Assembly: GCF_021283305.1 (NCBI RefSeq)
Contig: NZ_JAJSOK010000052.1
Span: 1-55,413 of the forward strand
DNA length: 55,413 nt
Reading direction: 5' to 3'
Source of the DNA: Pseudonocardia kujensis
GTDB lineage: Bacteria; Actinomycetota; Actinomycetes; Mycobacteriales; Pseudonocardiaceae
This document shows, in pieces, positions 24,986 through 32,837 of this stretch (position 1 is the first letter of the stretch; the number at the start of each line of letters is the position of its first letter). A program made the translations under genes and the position numbers. A model generated the notes under the pieces. The model searched no databases and was not told where the DNA came from. It saw only the letters and a list, made by a program, of their open reading frames with translations.

Positions 24986-25645
24986 TCAGTGGCCGCGGGC
25001 GATCCACTCCTCGAGGTGCGGCGCCTCGGAGCCGATCGTGGTGCCGTCGCCGTGCCCGGTCCGGACCTCGGTGTCGCCGGGCAGCGGCAGCAGCGTGCCG
25101 CGGATCGAGTCGATGATGGTGTCGAAGCTCGAGTACGAGCGGCCCGTGGCGCCCGGCCCGCCGTTGAACAGCGTGTCGCCGGTGAACACCGTCTTCAGCT
25201 CGGGCGCGTAGAGGCAGGTCGAGCCGGGGGAGTGCCCCGGGGTGACCAGCGCGCGCAGCTCGATCCCCCCGGCCTTGATCACCTGGCCGTCGGTGATCTC
25301 CTGGTCCGGCGTGCGGTTCGGGTGGGTCATCTCCCACAGCGGCGCCTCGGCCGGGTTGAGCAGGATCGGCGCGTTGAAGGTGTCCGCGAGGCGCGGGGCC
25401 TGGTTGACGTGGTCGTCGTGGGCGTGGGTGCACACCACCGCCACCACGCGGCGCCCGGCGATGATCCCGCCGATGGCCTCCGGGTCGTGCGCGGCGTCGA
25501 TCACGACGACCTCGTTCTCGTCGCCGACGACCCAGACGTTGTTGTCGACCTCCCACGTGCCGCCGTCGAGGGAGAACGTCCCGTGCGTGACGACGTGGTC
25601 GATCGGACCCTTGTGCAGGCCCTCCGGTGTGCTCGCGTGCGTCAT
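24986..25645 (-). CDS. Metallo-beta-lactamase-fold hydrolase, partner of mycothiol formaldehyde dehydrogenase
   Basis: A 219-residue MBL-fold protein with the metal motif VVCTHAHDDHVNQAP (HxHxDH, near residue 68), a third ligand in VTPGHSPGSTCLY, and the bridging Asp in VFTGDTLFNGGPG: the glyoxalase-II-like arrangement. Its ATG overlaps the stop of the upstream dehydrogenase by one base (TAATG). In mycobacteria the same pair is conserved, and the hydrolase is thought to release formate from S-formylmycothiol; that role is inferred here. The shared transcript and overlap mean it is made in fixed proportion to the dehydrogenase. Confidence 0.88.
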   Translation of the reverse strand: MTHASTPEGLHKGPIDHVVTHGTFSLDGGTWEVDNNVWVVGDENEVVVIDAAHDPEAIGGIIAGRRVVAVVCTHAHDDHVNQAPRLADTFNAPILLNPAEAPLWEMTHPNRTPDQEITDGQVIKAGGIELRALVTPGHSPGSTCLYAPELKTVFTGDTLFNGGPGATGRSYSSFDTIIDSIRGTLLPLPGDTEVRTGHGDGTTIGSEAPHLEEWIARGH

Positions 25646-26733
25646 TAGAGGACCACCACCGAGCGCAGCACGTCGCCGTGGTGCATCTTCTCGAAGGCGG
25701 CCTCGATGTCGTCGAGCCCGATCTCCTCGGAGACGAACTTCTCCAGCGGCAGCCGGCCCTGCAGGTGCAGGTCGACCAGCATCGGGAAGTCGCGGCTGGG
25801 CAGGCAGTCGCCGTACCAGCTGGACTTGAGGGAGCCGCCGCGGCCGAAGTACTCGATCAGCGGCAGCTCCGGGGCCATCATGTCCGGGGTCGGCACGCCG
25901 ACGAGCACGACGGTGCCGGCGAGGTCGCGGGCGAGGAAGGCCTGGCGCCAGGTCTCCGGGCGCCCGACCGCGTCGACCACGACGTCGGCGCCGAACCCGC
26001 CGGTGAGCTCCTTGATGGCCTCGACCGCATCGGTGTTCCTGGCGTTGACGGTGTGGGTGGCGCCGAAGCCGCGGGCCCACTCCAGCTTCCGGTCCTCGGT
26101 GTCGACGGCGATGATCGTGGTGGCACCGGCGAGGGTGGCCCCCGCGATCGCGGCGTCGCCGACGCCGCCGCAGCCGATGACGGCGATCGAGTCCCCGCGG
26201 CCGACGCCGCCGGTGTTGATGGCGGCGCCGATCCCGGCCATCACCCCGCAGCCGAGCAGGCCGGCGACCTGCGGGGTGGCGGCGGGGTTGACCTTGGTGC
26301 ACTGCCCGGCGGCGACCAGGGTCTTCTCGCAGAACGCGCCGATCCCGAGCGCGGGGGAGAGCTCCTGGCCGGAGGTCAGCGTCATCTTCTGCTTGGCGTT
26401 GTGGGTGTTGAAGCAGTACCAGGGCTTGCCCTTGCGACAGGCCCGGCACTGCCCGCAGACCGCGCGCCAGTTCAGGATCACGAAGTCGCCCGGGGCGACC
26501 TCGGTGACGCCCTCGCCCACGGACTCCACGATCCCGGCGGCCTCGTGGCCGAGCAGGAACGGGAACTCGTCGTTGATCCCGCCCTCCCGGTAGTGCAGGT
26601 CGGTGTGGCAGACCCCGCACGCCTGGATCTTCACGACCGCCTCGCCGGGACCGGGGTCCGGGACCACGATCGTCTCGACGGAGACCGGCTTGCCCTTCTC
26701 GAGGGAGACGACCCCACGGACCTCTTGCGCCAT
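25645..26733 (-). CDS. mscR: S-(hydroxymethyl)mycothiol dehydrogenase
   Basis: A 362-residue zinc-dependent medium-chain dehydrogenase that oxidises the formaldehyde-mycothiol adduct with NAD+ (formaldehyde detoxification; members also reduce S-nitrosomycothiol). Seen: catalytic zinc site GVCHTDLHYREG and LLGHEAAGIVESVGEG, structural zinc lobe CGQCRACRKGKPWYC, and Rossmann motif GCGGVGDAAIAGA. The close N-terminal sequence MAQEVRGVVSLEKGKPVS is that of the mycothiol-type enzymes. The ATG at 26733 is chosen for its AGGAG site 8 bases upstream; a GTG at 26742 is too near that site. Forms a two-gene operon with the MBL hydrolase and implies a mycothiol-making actinomycete. Confidence 0.93.
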   Translation of the reverse strand: MAQEVRGVVSLEKGKPVSVETIVVPDPGPGEAVVKIQACGVCHTDLHYREGGINDEFPFLLGHEAAGIVESVGEGVTEVAPGDFVILNWRAVCGQCRACRKGKPWYCFNTHNAKQKMTLTSGQELSPALGIGAFCEKTLVAAGQCTKVNPAATPQVAGLLGCGVMAGIGAAINTGGVGRGDSIAVIGCGGVGDAAIAGATLAGATTIIAVDTEDRKLEWARGFGATHTVNARNTDAVEAIKELTGGFGADVVVDAVGRPETWRQAFLARDLAGTVVLVGVPTPDMMAPELPLIEYFGRGGSLKSSWYGDCLPSRDFPMLVDLHLQGRLPLEKFVSEEIGLDDIEAAFEKMHHGDVLRSVVVL

Positions 26734-26852
26734 GATTCTCACTCCTGTGTCGGTCCACGCCGCGCAGATGCGCGCATCGTGACCCTTTCATGGGCCGGGC
26801 GCGAGGTGCCCGGCGTCCCTCGCTGCGGGGACGTCCCCGGAGGGGGGCCCGC

Positions 26853-27101
26853 TCATCCTGCGAGGTCGAGCGGCCGCAGCCAGATGCCGTTCTTAGTCTG
26901 CACCAGGTCCAGCCCACGGGGGTCGGTGCACGCACCCTTCGGCCGGTGCGCGTCGAAGAGCCTGGCGTCGTCGAACACCGCACCGCAACCCCCGAACCTG
27001 CGGCAGCAGTGCGCGCGGTCGGCGCCGACCCACGACGAGCCGCAACAGGTGATCCGGATCAGCTCGGTCGACGCCACGGCGGCGAGGGTACGTGCCCCCA
27101 C
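26853..27101 (-). CDS. FDXHR-type putative zinc-binding protein
   Basis: An 82-residue small protein with paired cysteines in ITCCGSSWVG and AHCCRRFGGCGAVF, then LFDAHRPKGACTDPRGLDL and a C-terminal NGIWLRP. This is the pattern of the short 'FDXHR' zinc-binding proteins seen on actinobacterial chromosomes and phages. The cysteines plus His probably hold one zinc ion. No function is known. The GTG at 27101 is the longest start; an internal GTG eight codons later is also possible. It lies upstream of mscR on the same strand with a gap of 119 bases. Confidence 0.65.
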   Translation of the reverse strand: MGARTLAAVASTELIRITCCGSSWVGADRAHCCRRFGGCGAVFDDARLFDAHRPKGACTDPRGLDLVQTKNGIWLRPLDLAG

Positions 27102-27122
27102 CGACAGATCCGGGACCGGTGA

Positions 27123-27300
27123 TCACCCCCCCGGGCCGGCCGGCCCCCCGCTCCGCTCGACGAGCGTCCGGACCACCTCGTCGGCGTAGGCCCTGCAGCG
27201 CCTCCCCGGGGCGCAGGGCGGGTGTCGCCTGCGCGAGCTGGGCGTGCCCCGGGTACGCGGTGTACGCGAGCATGCTGCGGCGCGCCGCCTGGCCCCGGTC
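27123..27300 (-). pseudogene. Decayed helical protein fragment with a frameshift
   Basis: On the minus strand one frame reads SMLAYTAYPGHAQLAQATPA then LRPGEALQ, and after a one-base shift near 27195 a second frame continues AYADEVVRTLVERSGG to a stop at 27123. Together they read like the C-terminal helices of a regulator such as a TetR protein, but no N-terminal part exists. A sequencing error is an alternative to decay. Confidence 0.3.
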
Positions 27301-27344
27301 CACCCGACAGATCGACCACGACGGGTGGGACCGTGCATCCGGGG

Positions 27345-27358
27345 TAGCGTGCCCGCCA
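27345..27358 (+). promoter_or_regulatory. Leaderless promoter (-10) of fumarylacetoacetase
   Basis: TAGCGT at 27345-27350 lies seven bases before the ATG, and no ribosome site is present, the typical leaderless arrangement of actinomycetes. Confidence 0.6.
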
Positions 27359-28536
27359 TGACGCGGACGGCCGCCGACCTGCTCCCGCCCGACCCACCGC
27401 TGGGCACCGCGCTCGGCGTCGTGGCCGGGTCGGGGCGACCGGGGCCCTCGCGCATCGTGGCGCCGGCCGGGACCGCGTACATCGACGTCGGCACGCTCGC
27501 GGCGGCGCAGGACGGGCCCCATCCGGCCCTGCTCGCCGAGCCCACGCTCGACGGCCTGCTCGCGGCCGGGCGGCCGGTGTGGCGGGAGGTCCGGGAGTGG
27601 CTGGCCTCGTGGCTGACCGACCCCGAGCGGCTCGCGCCGTACGCCCTGCCGCACACCGGCGTCGTGCCGGTGCTGCCCTTCACCGTGGCCGACTACGTCG
27701 ACTTCTTCGCCTGCGAGCAGCACGCGGCCAACGCCGCCGCGATCGCGAAGCCGGGCGCGACCGTGCCCCCGAACTGGAAGCACCTCCCGGTCGGCTACCA
27801 CGGCCGCGCGGGGACGGTGTACGTGAGCGGCAGCCCCGTCGTCCGGCCCGCGGGCCAGCGCGGCCCCGGCGACCTCGGCCCGACGAGGGCCCTGGACTTC
27901 GAGGCCGAGCTCGGCTTCGTGCTCGGCGGCACGAGCTCCGGGCCGGTGCCGCTGGAGGACGCGCTCGACCACGTGTTCGGCGTGGTCCTGCTCAACGACT
28001 GGTCGGCGCGCGACCTCCAGTCCTGGGAGTCCCGCCCGCTCGGTCCGCTGCTCGGCAAGTCCTTCGCGACGTCGGTCTCCGCGTGGATCACCCCGCTCGA
28101 CGAGCTGGCGGGGGCCTGGACCGACCCGCCCCTCCGGGACCCGCAGCCGTTGTCCTACCTGCTGGGCAAGGCCGACCGCGGGCTCGACGTGACGCTCGAG
28201 GTGCGGCTCAACGGCGAGCGGATCTCCACCCCGCCCGCCGGCGACCTGTACTGGACCCCGGCCCAGCTCGTCACGCACCTGACCACGAACGGCGCCCCGA
28301 TCCGGCCCGGTGACCTGCTCGGCTCCGGCACCGTCTCCGGCGCCCGCCGCGACCAGCGCGGCTGCCTGCTCGAGCTGACCTGGGGCGGCCGGGACGAGTT
28401 CGCGCTCTCCGACGGCACCACCCGCCACTACCTCCACGACGGCGACGAGGTCTCGATCGTCGCCAGCGCGCCGCGGCCGGACGGCGGCCGCTTCTCCCTC
28501 GGTGAGGTGCGAGGCACCGTCCTCCCCGCGGACTGA
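27358..28536 (+). CDS. fahA: Fumarylacetoacetase
   Basis: A 392-residue hydrolase, last step of tyrosine/homogentisate breakdown: fumarylacetoacetate to fumarate and acetoacetate. The N-terminal SH3-like domain is followed by the FAH fold: DYVDFFACEQHAANAAAIAK (metal Asp and catalytic His), LPVGYHGRAGTVYVSG, FEAELGFVLGG and GVVLLNDWSARDLQSWE with metal ligands, then LGSGTVSGARRDQRGCLLEL at the end. Length matches the family. The gene appears leaderless. No homogentisate dioxygenase or maleylacetoacetate isomerase gene is in the window, so the rest of the pathway lies elsewhere. Confidence 0.92.
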   Translation: MTRTAADLLPPDPPLGTALGVVAGSGRPGPSRIVAPAGTAYIDVGTLAAAQDGPHPALLAEPTLDGLLAAGRPVWREVREWLASWLTDPERLAPYALPHTGVVPVLPFTVADYVDFFACEQHAANAAAIAKPGATVPPNWKHLPVGYHGRAGTVYVSGSPVVRPAGQRGPGDLGPTRALDFEAELGFVLGGTSSGPVPLEDALDHVFGVVLLNDWSARDLQSWESRPLGPLLGKSFATSVSAWITPLDELAGAWTDPPLRDPQPLSYLLGKADRGLDVTLEVRLNGERISTPPAGDLYWTPAQLVTHLTTNGAPIRPGDLLGSGTVSGARRDQRGCLLELTWGGRDEFALSDGTTRHYLHDGDEVSIVASAPRPDGGRFSLGEVRGTVLPAD

Positions 28537-28588
28537 CGGTGCTGCGCCGGGGGTCGCAACCCGGGTAACGCCGGGCGGCGTATCACCG

Positions 28589-28604
28589 ACCGTGTGGTCA
28601 CGGT
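28589..28604. promoter_or_regulatory. Small palindrome upstream of the His-rich gene
   Basis: ACCGTG-TGGT-CACGGT forms a 6-bp inverted repeat 54 bases before the start of the His/Asp-rich gene; a candidate operator, perhaps metal-responsive, on position alone. Confidence 0.3.
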
Positions 28605-28657
28605 CATACCGTCGGCCGGGAGCACCCGGCCGCGACCACCGAGGACGGAGGCCGGAC

Positions 28658-28936
28658 ATGCCGGACTTCAAGAGCTCGCACCAGCACGACCACCACGGCG
28701 ACAAGCACCACGACGACAAGCACCACGACGACAAGCACGAACACCACGACAAGCACGACCACGACGGGCACAAGCACCACGACGACGACTGGAAGCACCA
28801 CGACGACGACTGGAAGCACGACGACCACGACTGGAAGCACGACGACCACGACTGGAAGAACTGCGACCACGAGGACCACGGGCACCCGCACCACGAGCAC
28901 TCCGGTCACGACCAGAGTGGCCCCGTGATCCACTGA
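28658..28936 (+). CDS. Extreme His/Asp-rich mini-protein
   Basis: A 92-residue protein of which about 30 residues are His and about 25 Asp. It starts MPDFKSSHQHDHHGDKHHDD and continues as short repeats of KHHDD, then WKHHDDD and WKHDDHD units in which Trp recurs every seven residues; a single Cys lies in WKNCDHEDH, and it ends SGPVIH. There is no signal peptide or membrane segment. Composition points to binding of several Ni, Zn, Co or Cu ions, for storage or buffering. A strong GGAGG site 7 bases upstream of the ATG and a clean stop support real translation. Not similar to HypB or known metallochaperones; otherwise unrecognised. Confidence 0.7.
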   Translation: MPDFKSSHQHDHHGDKHHDDKHHDDKHEHHDKHDHDGHKHHDDDWKHHDDDWKHDDHDWKHDDHDWKNCDHEDHGHPHHEHSGHDQSGPVIH

Positions 28937-29084
28937 CGCGGCCACCGAGCCACCGCCGTCGGACCACCGCACGGTGCGCGGACCCCCGCGCGAAGGACGG
29001 CCGGTGCGCCCCCGCGCCCCGGCCGTCCGGCACGTTCCCCGCGGGCCCTCCCCGGCCCGCCGCCGCTCGAGGAGGAGCCCGGTC

Positions 29085-30242
29085 GTGGCCACGCCGGAAC
29101 CCGTCCGCAACCCCGTCGACGAGGCCCTCGACCTGCTCGGCACCACCCTGGCCGGCGCGGAGGCCAACGACCGCGAGGACCTGGCGCGCCGGCTGCGCGC
29201 CGCCCGCGACGACCTGGCCGGCGCGACGACGGCGGGTCGCCGGGTCGCCGCGATGCGCACCGCCGCGCAGGAGCTCACCCGGGCGCTCGACTCGCTGCGC
29301 TCCGACCTGCGCTACCGGCGCGCCGCCCTGGCCGACCCCGCCCGCGGCGCCCGGCTGCGCGCGGAGCTGAGCGCGCTGCGCAAGCGTTCGTCGCGGCTGC
29401 GGGCCGTGTCCCGGGAGTGGTCGCAGATCCTGGGCGACGGCTTCGCGGGCCTGAGCTCCGACGTCGAGTTCACCCTGCGCACCCGCACCCGCGCGGTGCT
29501 GGTGGACACCGAGCACGACATCAACGGGCACGACCCGGGCAAGGAGCGGGCGGCGCTCGTGCAGCGGTTCCGGGACAGGCTCGCCGCCGAGGCGGACCGG
29601 CTCCGGGTGGAGCTGGACTACGGTGTCCGGGTCGTCGCGGACCGGTTGACGGAGGGCACCGAGCTGACCGAACGGCTGCCGATGCCGCGGATCCCGGTCC
29701 CGCCGGGTGCCGAGACCGTCGCCCTGATCGACGAGCCGCCGACTGGCGACGCCGGCCGGACCCCGGTCCCGGCCCGCCTGCTCACCGTGGTCATGCCCTC
29801 GTACGGCGGGGTCATGATGGCCTTCGTGCTCACCCGGTTCCTCGGCCTCGCCGTGCCGGTGTGGATGCTGGTCACGGCCGCCTGTCTGGGGGCGGTCGGC
29901 CTGGGCGGCGCGGCCCTGAGCGGCGAGCGCAAGCGTGGCCTCGACCGCCGTCGCGGCGAGCTGCGCACCGCGGTCCGGACCATGGCCGACGAGTTCCAGC
30001 TGACCGTCGGCAAGCAGGCGCGCGACGCCGCGCGCTCGGCCAACGGCGAGCTGCGGCGGGCCGTCACGGCCGCGCTGACCCGCCGCGACGACGAGCTCGA
30101 CGCCCGCCTCGGCGCCGCGCTCTCCGCCGTCGAGGGGCTGGAGAAGCTGGCCGCGGACCTCACCGACATCGACGACGACATCGCGACGATCGACGGCCTG
30201 CGTCGCCGCGCCGACACGCTCATGCCCCGCTTCCCCGGCTGA
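29085..30242 (+). CDS. Dynamin-like helical membrane protein lacking a GTPase domain
   Basis: A 385-residue protein dominated by long Arg/Glu/Ala helices (coiled-coil-like at about 25-110, 155-190 and 285-385) with two adjacent membrane segments at about 233-278. The stretch REWSQILGDGFAGLSSDVEF (near 110-129) resembles the middle of bacterial dynamin family proteins, but there is no P-loop or other GTP motif, and there is no room for one: the start GTG has a GAGGAGG site. Such tails fold into the paddle and stalk that remodel membranes. It may work with a full dynamin elsewhere. The 3' end overlaps the facing TetR gene by 23 bases. Confidence 0.6.
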   Translation: MATPEPVRNPVDEALDLLGTTLAGAEANDREDLARRLRAARDDLAGATTAGRRVAAMRTAAQELTRALDSLRSDLRYRRAALADPARGARLRAELSALRKRSSRLRAVSREWSQILGDGFAGLSSDVEFTLRTRTRAVLVDTEHDINGHDPGKERAALVQRFRDRLAAEADRLRVELDYGVRVVADRLTEGTELTERLPMPRIPVPPGAETVALIDEPPTGDAGRTPVPARLLTVVMPSYGGVMMAFVLTRFLGLAVPVWMLVTAACLGAVGLGGAALSGERKRGLDRRRGELRTAVRTMADEFQLTVGKQARDAARSANGELRRAVTAALTRRDDELDARLGAALSAVEGLEKLAADLTDIDDDIATIDGLRRRADTLMPRFPG

Positions 30243-30816
30243 CGGGGCCCACCCCCACCAGCATCATCAGCGTGTCGGCGAGCTGGTCGATCCCGCGGTC
30301 GTCGCGCACCCAGACGGGCGCCTGCGACATCGCGGCGTGCATCGCCTGCAGCGTCGGGTCCACGGCGACCACGGTGAACGCGCCGTTGCGCAGCCCCTCC
30401 TCGACCACGGCCCGGAACACCGCGTCGTGCCGGCGGCGCAGGGCCGTGATCCGGGACCGCTGCTCCTGCGGCCACTCGTCCGGCACCAGGAACATGCGCA
30501 GCGCCGCCGGGTACTCGCGGACCGCGATCCGGATGTGCTCGCGAAGCAGCGCGCGCAGCCGCTCGGGGGGCGTCCCGGCGACGGGCAGCGCCTCGAGCCG
30601 GTCCGTCCAGTCCGTGCCCAGGGTCTCGATCGCCGCCGTGACCAGCTCGTCCTTGCTCGCGAAGTAGTAGTAGAGCGAGCCCTTCGTGACGTCGAGCCGG
30701 TCGGCCACGTCCTCGAGGCTCACCCCGGCGTAGCCGCGCTCGCCGAAGAGCTCCGCCGCGGCGGTGAGGATCGCCCGCACCCGCTGGCCGCGCTTGCGCG
30801 CCACTCGTTGACTCAC
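30220..30816 (-). CDS. TetR-family regulator of the alicyclic acyl-CoA operon
   Basis: A 198-residue TetR protein. The N-terminal DNA-binding part reads ILTAAAELFGERGYAGVSLE then VADRLDVTKGSLYYYFASKD; the C-terminal domain, about residues 70-195, should bind a ligand, likely an acyl-CoA given the neighbours. It diverges from the BadI/AliB/BadH-like operon with TTGAC/GTCAA half-sites between, so it probably represses that operon and itself. Start is a GTG with no good ribosome site. Its 3' end overlaps the 3' end of the dynamin-like gene on the other strand. Confidence 0.88.
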   Translation of the reverse strand: MSQRVARKRGQRVRAILTAAAELFGERGYAGVSLEDVADRLDVTKGSLYYYFASKDELVTAAIETLGTDWTDRLEALPVAGTPPERLRALLREHIRIAVREYPAALRMFLVPDEWPQEQRSRITALRRRHDAVFRAVVEEGLRNGAFTVVAVDPTLQAMHAAMSQAPVWVRDDRGIDQLADTLMMLVGVGPVSRGSGA

Positions 30817-30842
30817 GATTCACATCTTGACCCAAGAGTCAA
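30808..30842. promoter_or_regulatory. TetR operator half-sites in the divergent region
   Basis: TTGAC at 30827-30831 and GTCAA at 30838-30842 make a 16-bp inverted repeat; a further TTGACTC at 30808-30814 matches GAGTCAA at 30836-30842 exactly. Three half-sites sit between the TetR start and the hydrolase start, overlapping any promoter there. Confidence 0.55.
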
Positions 30843-30883
30843 AGTTTGTCACGGTGGTCGGCGAACGAGACGAGGGAGTCGAC

Positions 30884-31690
30884 GTGGACAACACCCCTGC
30901 TTTCACCGACATCGTGTACGAGGTCGACGGCACCACCGCTGTGATCACCATGAACCGCCCGGCCCGGTACAACGCCTTCCGCGCGAAGACGGTGGAGGAG
31001 CTCATCCGGGCCTTCCGCACCGCCTGGGCGGACCACGCCATCCGGGCGATCATCCTCACGGGCGCCGGCGACAAGGCGTTCTGCACCGGCGGCGACGTGA
31101 AGCAGCGCGCCGAGACCGGCGACTACGGGCCGAGCGACAGCGGCATGTTCGAGATCGGCTACCTGCACAAGCTGATCCGGGACGTCCCGAAGCCGGTCAT
31201 CGCGGCCGTCAACGGGCTGGCCATCGGCGGCGGGCACGTCCTGCACGTGCTGTGTGACGTGTCGATCGCCGCCGACACCGCCCGCTTCGGCCAGTCCGGG
31301 CCCAAGGTCGGCTCGTTCGACGCCGGCTTCGGCTCCGCCTACCTGGCCCGCGTGGTGGGGGAGAAGAAGGCGCGCGAGATCTGGTTCTGGTGCCGGCAGT
31401 ACTCGGCGCAGGAGGCCCTGGACATGGGCCTGGTCAACACGATCGTCCCGGCGGCGGACGTGTTGACGGAGGCCAAGTCCTGGGCCGCCGAGGTCGCGGA
31501 CAAGAGCCCCACCGCGATCCGGGTGCTCAAGCACTCGTTCAACGCCGACACCGACCACCAGGCCGGGCTGTCCAACATGGCCATGTCCGCGCTCGACCTG
31601 TTCGCGGTGTCGGACGAGGGCATGGAGGGCGCACGCGCGTTCGCCGAGAAGCGGCCGCCGGAGTTCGCCAAGTACTACCAGGCCCACTGA
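30884..31690 (+). CDS. badI: 2-ketocyclohexanecarboxyl-CoA hydrolase-like crotonase (BadI type)
   Basis: A 268-residue crotonase-fold protein. Segments MNRPARYNAFRAKTVEELI, GAGDKAFCTGGDVK, VNGLAIGGGHVLHVLCDVSI, GQSGPKVGSFDAGFGSAYLA then RVVGEKKAREIWFW, and KHSFNADTDHQAGLSNMAM match the ring-opening hydrolase BadI, which turns 2-ketocyclohexanecarboxyl-CoA into pimeloyl-CoA. MenB (naphthoate synthase) shares these motifs and is the main alternative, but the following dehydrogenases favour BadI. The GTG at 30884 has GGGAG upstream; an earlier in-frame TTG would run through the operator. Confidence 0.8.
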   Translation: MDNTPAFTDIVYEVDGTTAVITMNRPARYNAFRAKTVEELIRAFRTAWADHAIRAIILTGAGDKAFCTGGDVKQRAETGDYGPSDSGMFEIGYLHKLIRDVPKPVIAAVNGLAIGGGHVLHVLCDVSIAADTARFGQSGPKVGSFDAGFGSAYLARVVGEKKAREIWFWCRQYSAQEALDMGLVNTIVPAADVLTEAKSWAAEVADKSPTAIRVLKHSFNADTDHQAGLSNMAMSALDLFAVSDEGMEGARAFAEKRPPEFAKYYQAH

Positions 31691-31692
31691 CC

Positions 31693-32829
31693 GTGGACTT
31701 CTCGCTCGGCGTGGAGCAGGAGTCCTTCCGGTCGGCGGCGCGGGCGATCGCCCGGGACTCGCTGCTCCCGGCCTGCTCCGGGCGGACGCGGATCGAGCCC
31801 GAGCTGCGCAAGGAGATCGGCGCCGCGGGCCTGATCGGCTCGGAGCTGCCGGTGGAGCTCGGCGGTCGCGGGACGGACCGGGTGACCACCGGGCTCGTCG
31901 TCGAGGAGATCGGCCGGGGCGATGTCTGCGTCGGGTACCTGCAGGTGGTGGGGTCGCTCGTCGGGCAGATCCTGGCGGGCAACGCCCCGGCCCTCGCGGC
32001 CCGGTGGGTGCCGCGGATCTGCTCGGGCGCCGACGTCGTGGGCATCGGGCTGACCGAGCCGCACGCGGGGTCCGACGCCGGCATGCCCCGGCTGACCGCC
32101 CGGCGCGACGGGCCGGACTGGGTGCTCGACGGCGTCAAGTCCCTGTCCTTCGCCACCGACGCCGCGGCGGTGGTCGTCTTCGCCCGAACCGGGCCGTCGC
32201 AGGAGCGCGGCCGGGACATCAGCGCCTTCCTCGTGCCGCTGGACCTGCCCGGGGTGACCCGCGAGCCGTACCCCGACCTGGGGACGACCGCGGTCGGGCG
32301 GGGTGCGGTGCACCTCGACGGCGTCCGGATCCCCGGCGACCACCTGATCGGCGCAGAGGGCGGCGCGTTCTCGCAGGTCATGCGCGGCTTCGACTTCAGC
32401 CGCGCGCTGATCGGCCTGCAGGTGCTGGGCAGTGCGGAGCAGACGGTCGACGAGACGTGGGAGTACGTGACGCGCCGCGAGGCGTTCGACCGGCCGCTCT
32501 CGACGAACCAGGGCGTCGCCTTCCCGCTCGCCGAGGCCGAGACCGTGCTCGACGCCGCCCGGCTCCTCTGCCTGCGGACGCTGTGGCTCAAGGACCACGA
32601 CCTCCCGCACACCGCGGAGGCCGCGAAGTGCAAGTGGTGGGCGCCGAAGGTCGCCCACGACGCCATCACCCAGTGCCTGCTGCTGCACGGCCAGTACGGC
32701 TACCGGACCGACCTCCCGATCGCCCGGCGCCTGAACGACGTGCTCGGCCTGCAGATCGGCGACGGCACCGCCCAGATCATGAAGCTCGTGATCGCCCGGA
32801 ACCGGGTCGGCCGCGAGCTCGCCCCGTGA
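31693..32829 (+). CDS. aliB: Acyl-CoA dehydrogenase, cyclohexanecarboxyl-CoA type (AliB-like)
   Basis: A 378-residue FAD enzyme that should introduce the first double bond into cyclohexanecarboxyl-CoA. N-terminal helices run to about residue 110; the flavin/substrate motif GIGLTEPHAGSDAG lies near 118, DGVKSLSFATDAAAVVVFAR follows, and LLLHGQYGYRTDLP is the typical C-terminal helix. Where most family members carry the catalytic Glu in 'YEGT', this one reads IGDGTAQI, an Asp. Starts with GTG two bases after the hydrolase stop, so the two are tightly coupled. The ring-specific assignment depends on neighbours; a general acyl-CoA dehydrogenase is the alternative. Confidence 0.75.
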   Translation: MDFSLGVEQESFRSAARAIARDSLLPACSGRTRIEPELRKEIGAAGLIGSELPVELGGRGTDRVTTGLVVEEIGRGDVCVGYLQVVGSLVGQILAGNAPALAARWVPRICSGADVVGIGLTEPHAGSDAGMPRLTARRDGPDWVLDGVKSLSFATDAAAVVVFARTGPSQERGRDISAFLVPLDLPGVTREPYPDLGTTAVGRGAVHLDGVRIPGDHLIGAEGGAFSQVMRGFDFSRALIGLQVLGSAEQTVDETWEYVTRREAFDRPLSTNQGVAFPLAEAETVLDAARLLCLRTLWLKDHDLPHTAEAAKCKWWAPKVAHDAITQCLLLHGQYGYRTDLPIARRLNDVLGLQIGDGTAQIMKLVIARNRVGRELAP

Positions 32830-32837
32830 GGAGACCC

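Noticed and set aside
28604..29278. Minus-strand Val-rich open frame opposite the His-rich gene
   Set aside because: The Val/Leu runs are the simple complement of the GAC and CAC codons of the plus-strand gene; no start site and no family match.
30884..31690. Naphthoate synthase (menB) as the main call
   Set aside because: Motifs are shared by MenB and BadI, but the two following genes match ring acyl-CoA degradation and no menaquinone gene is nearby; kept as alternative only.
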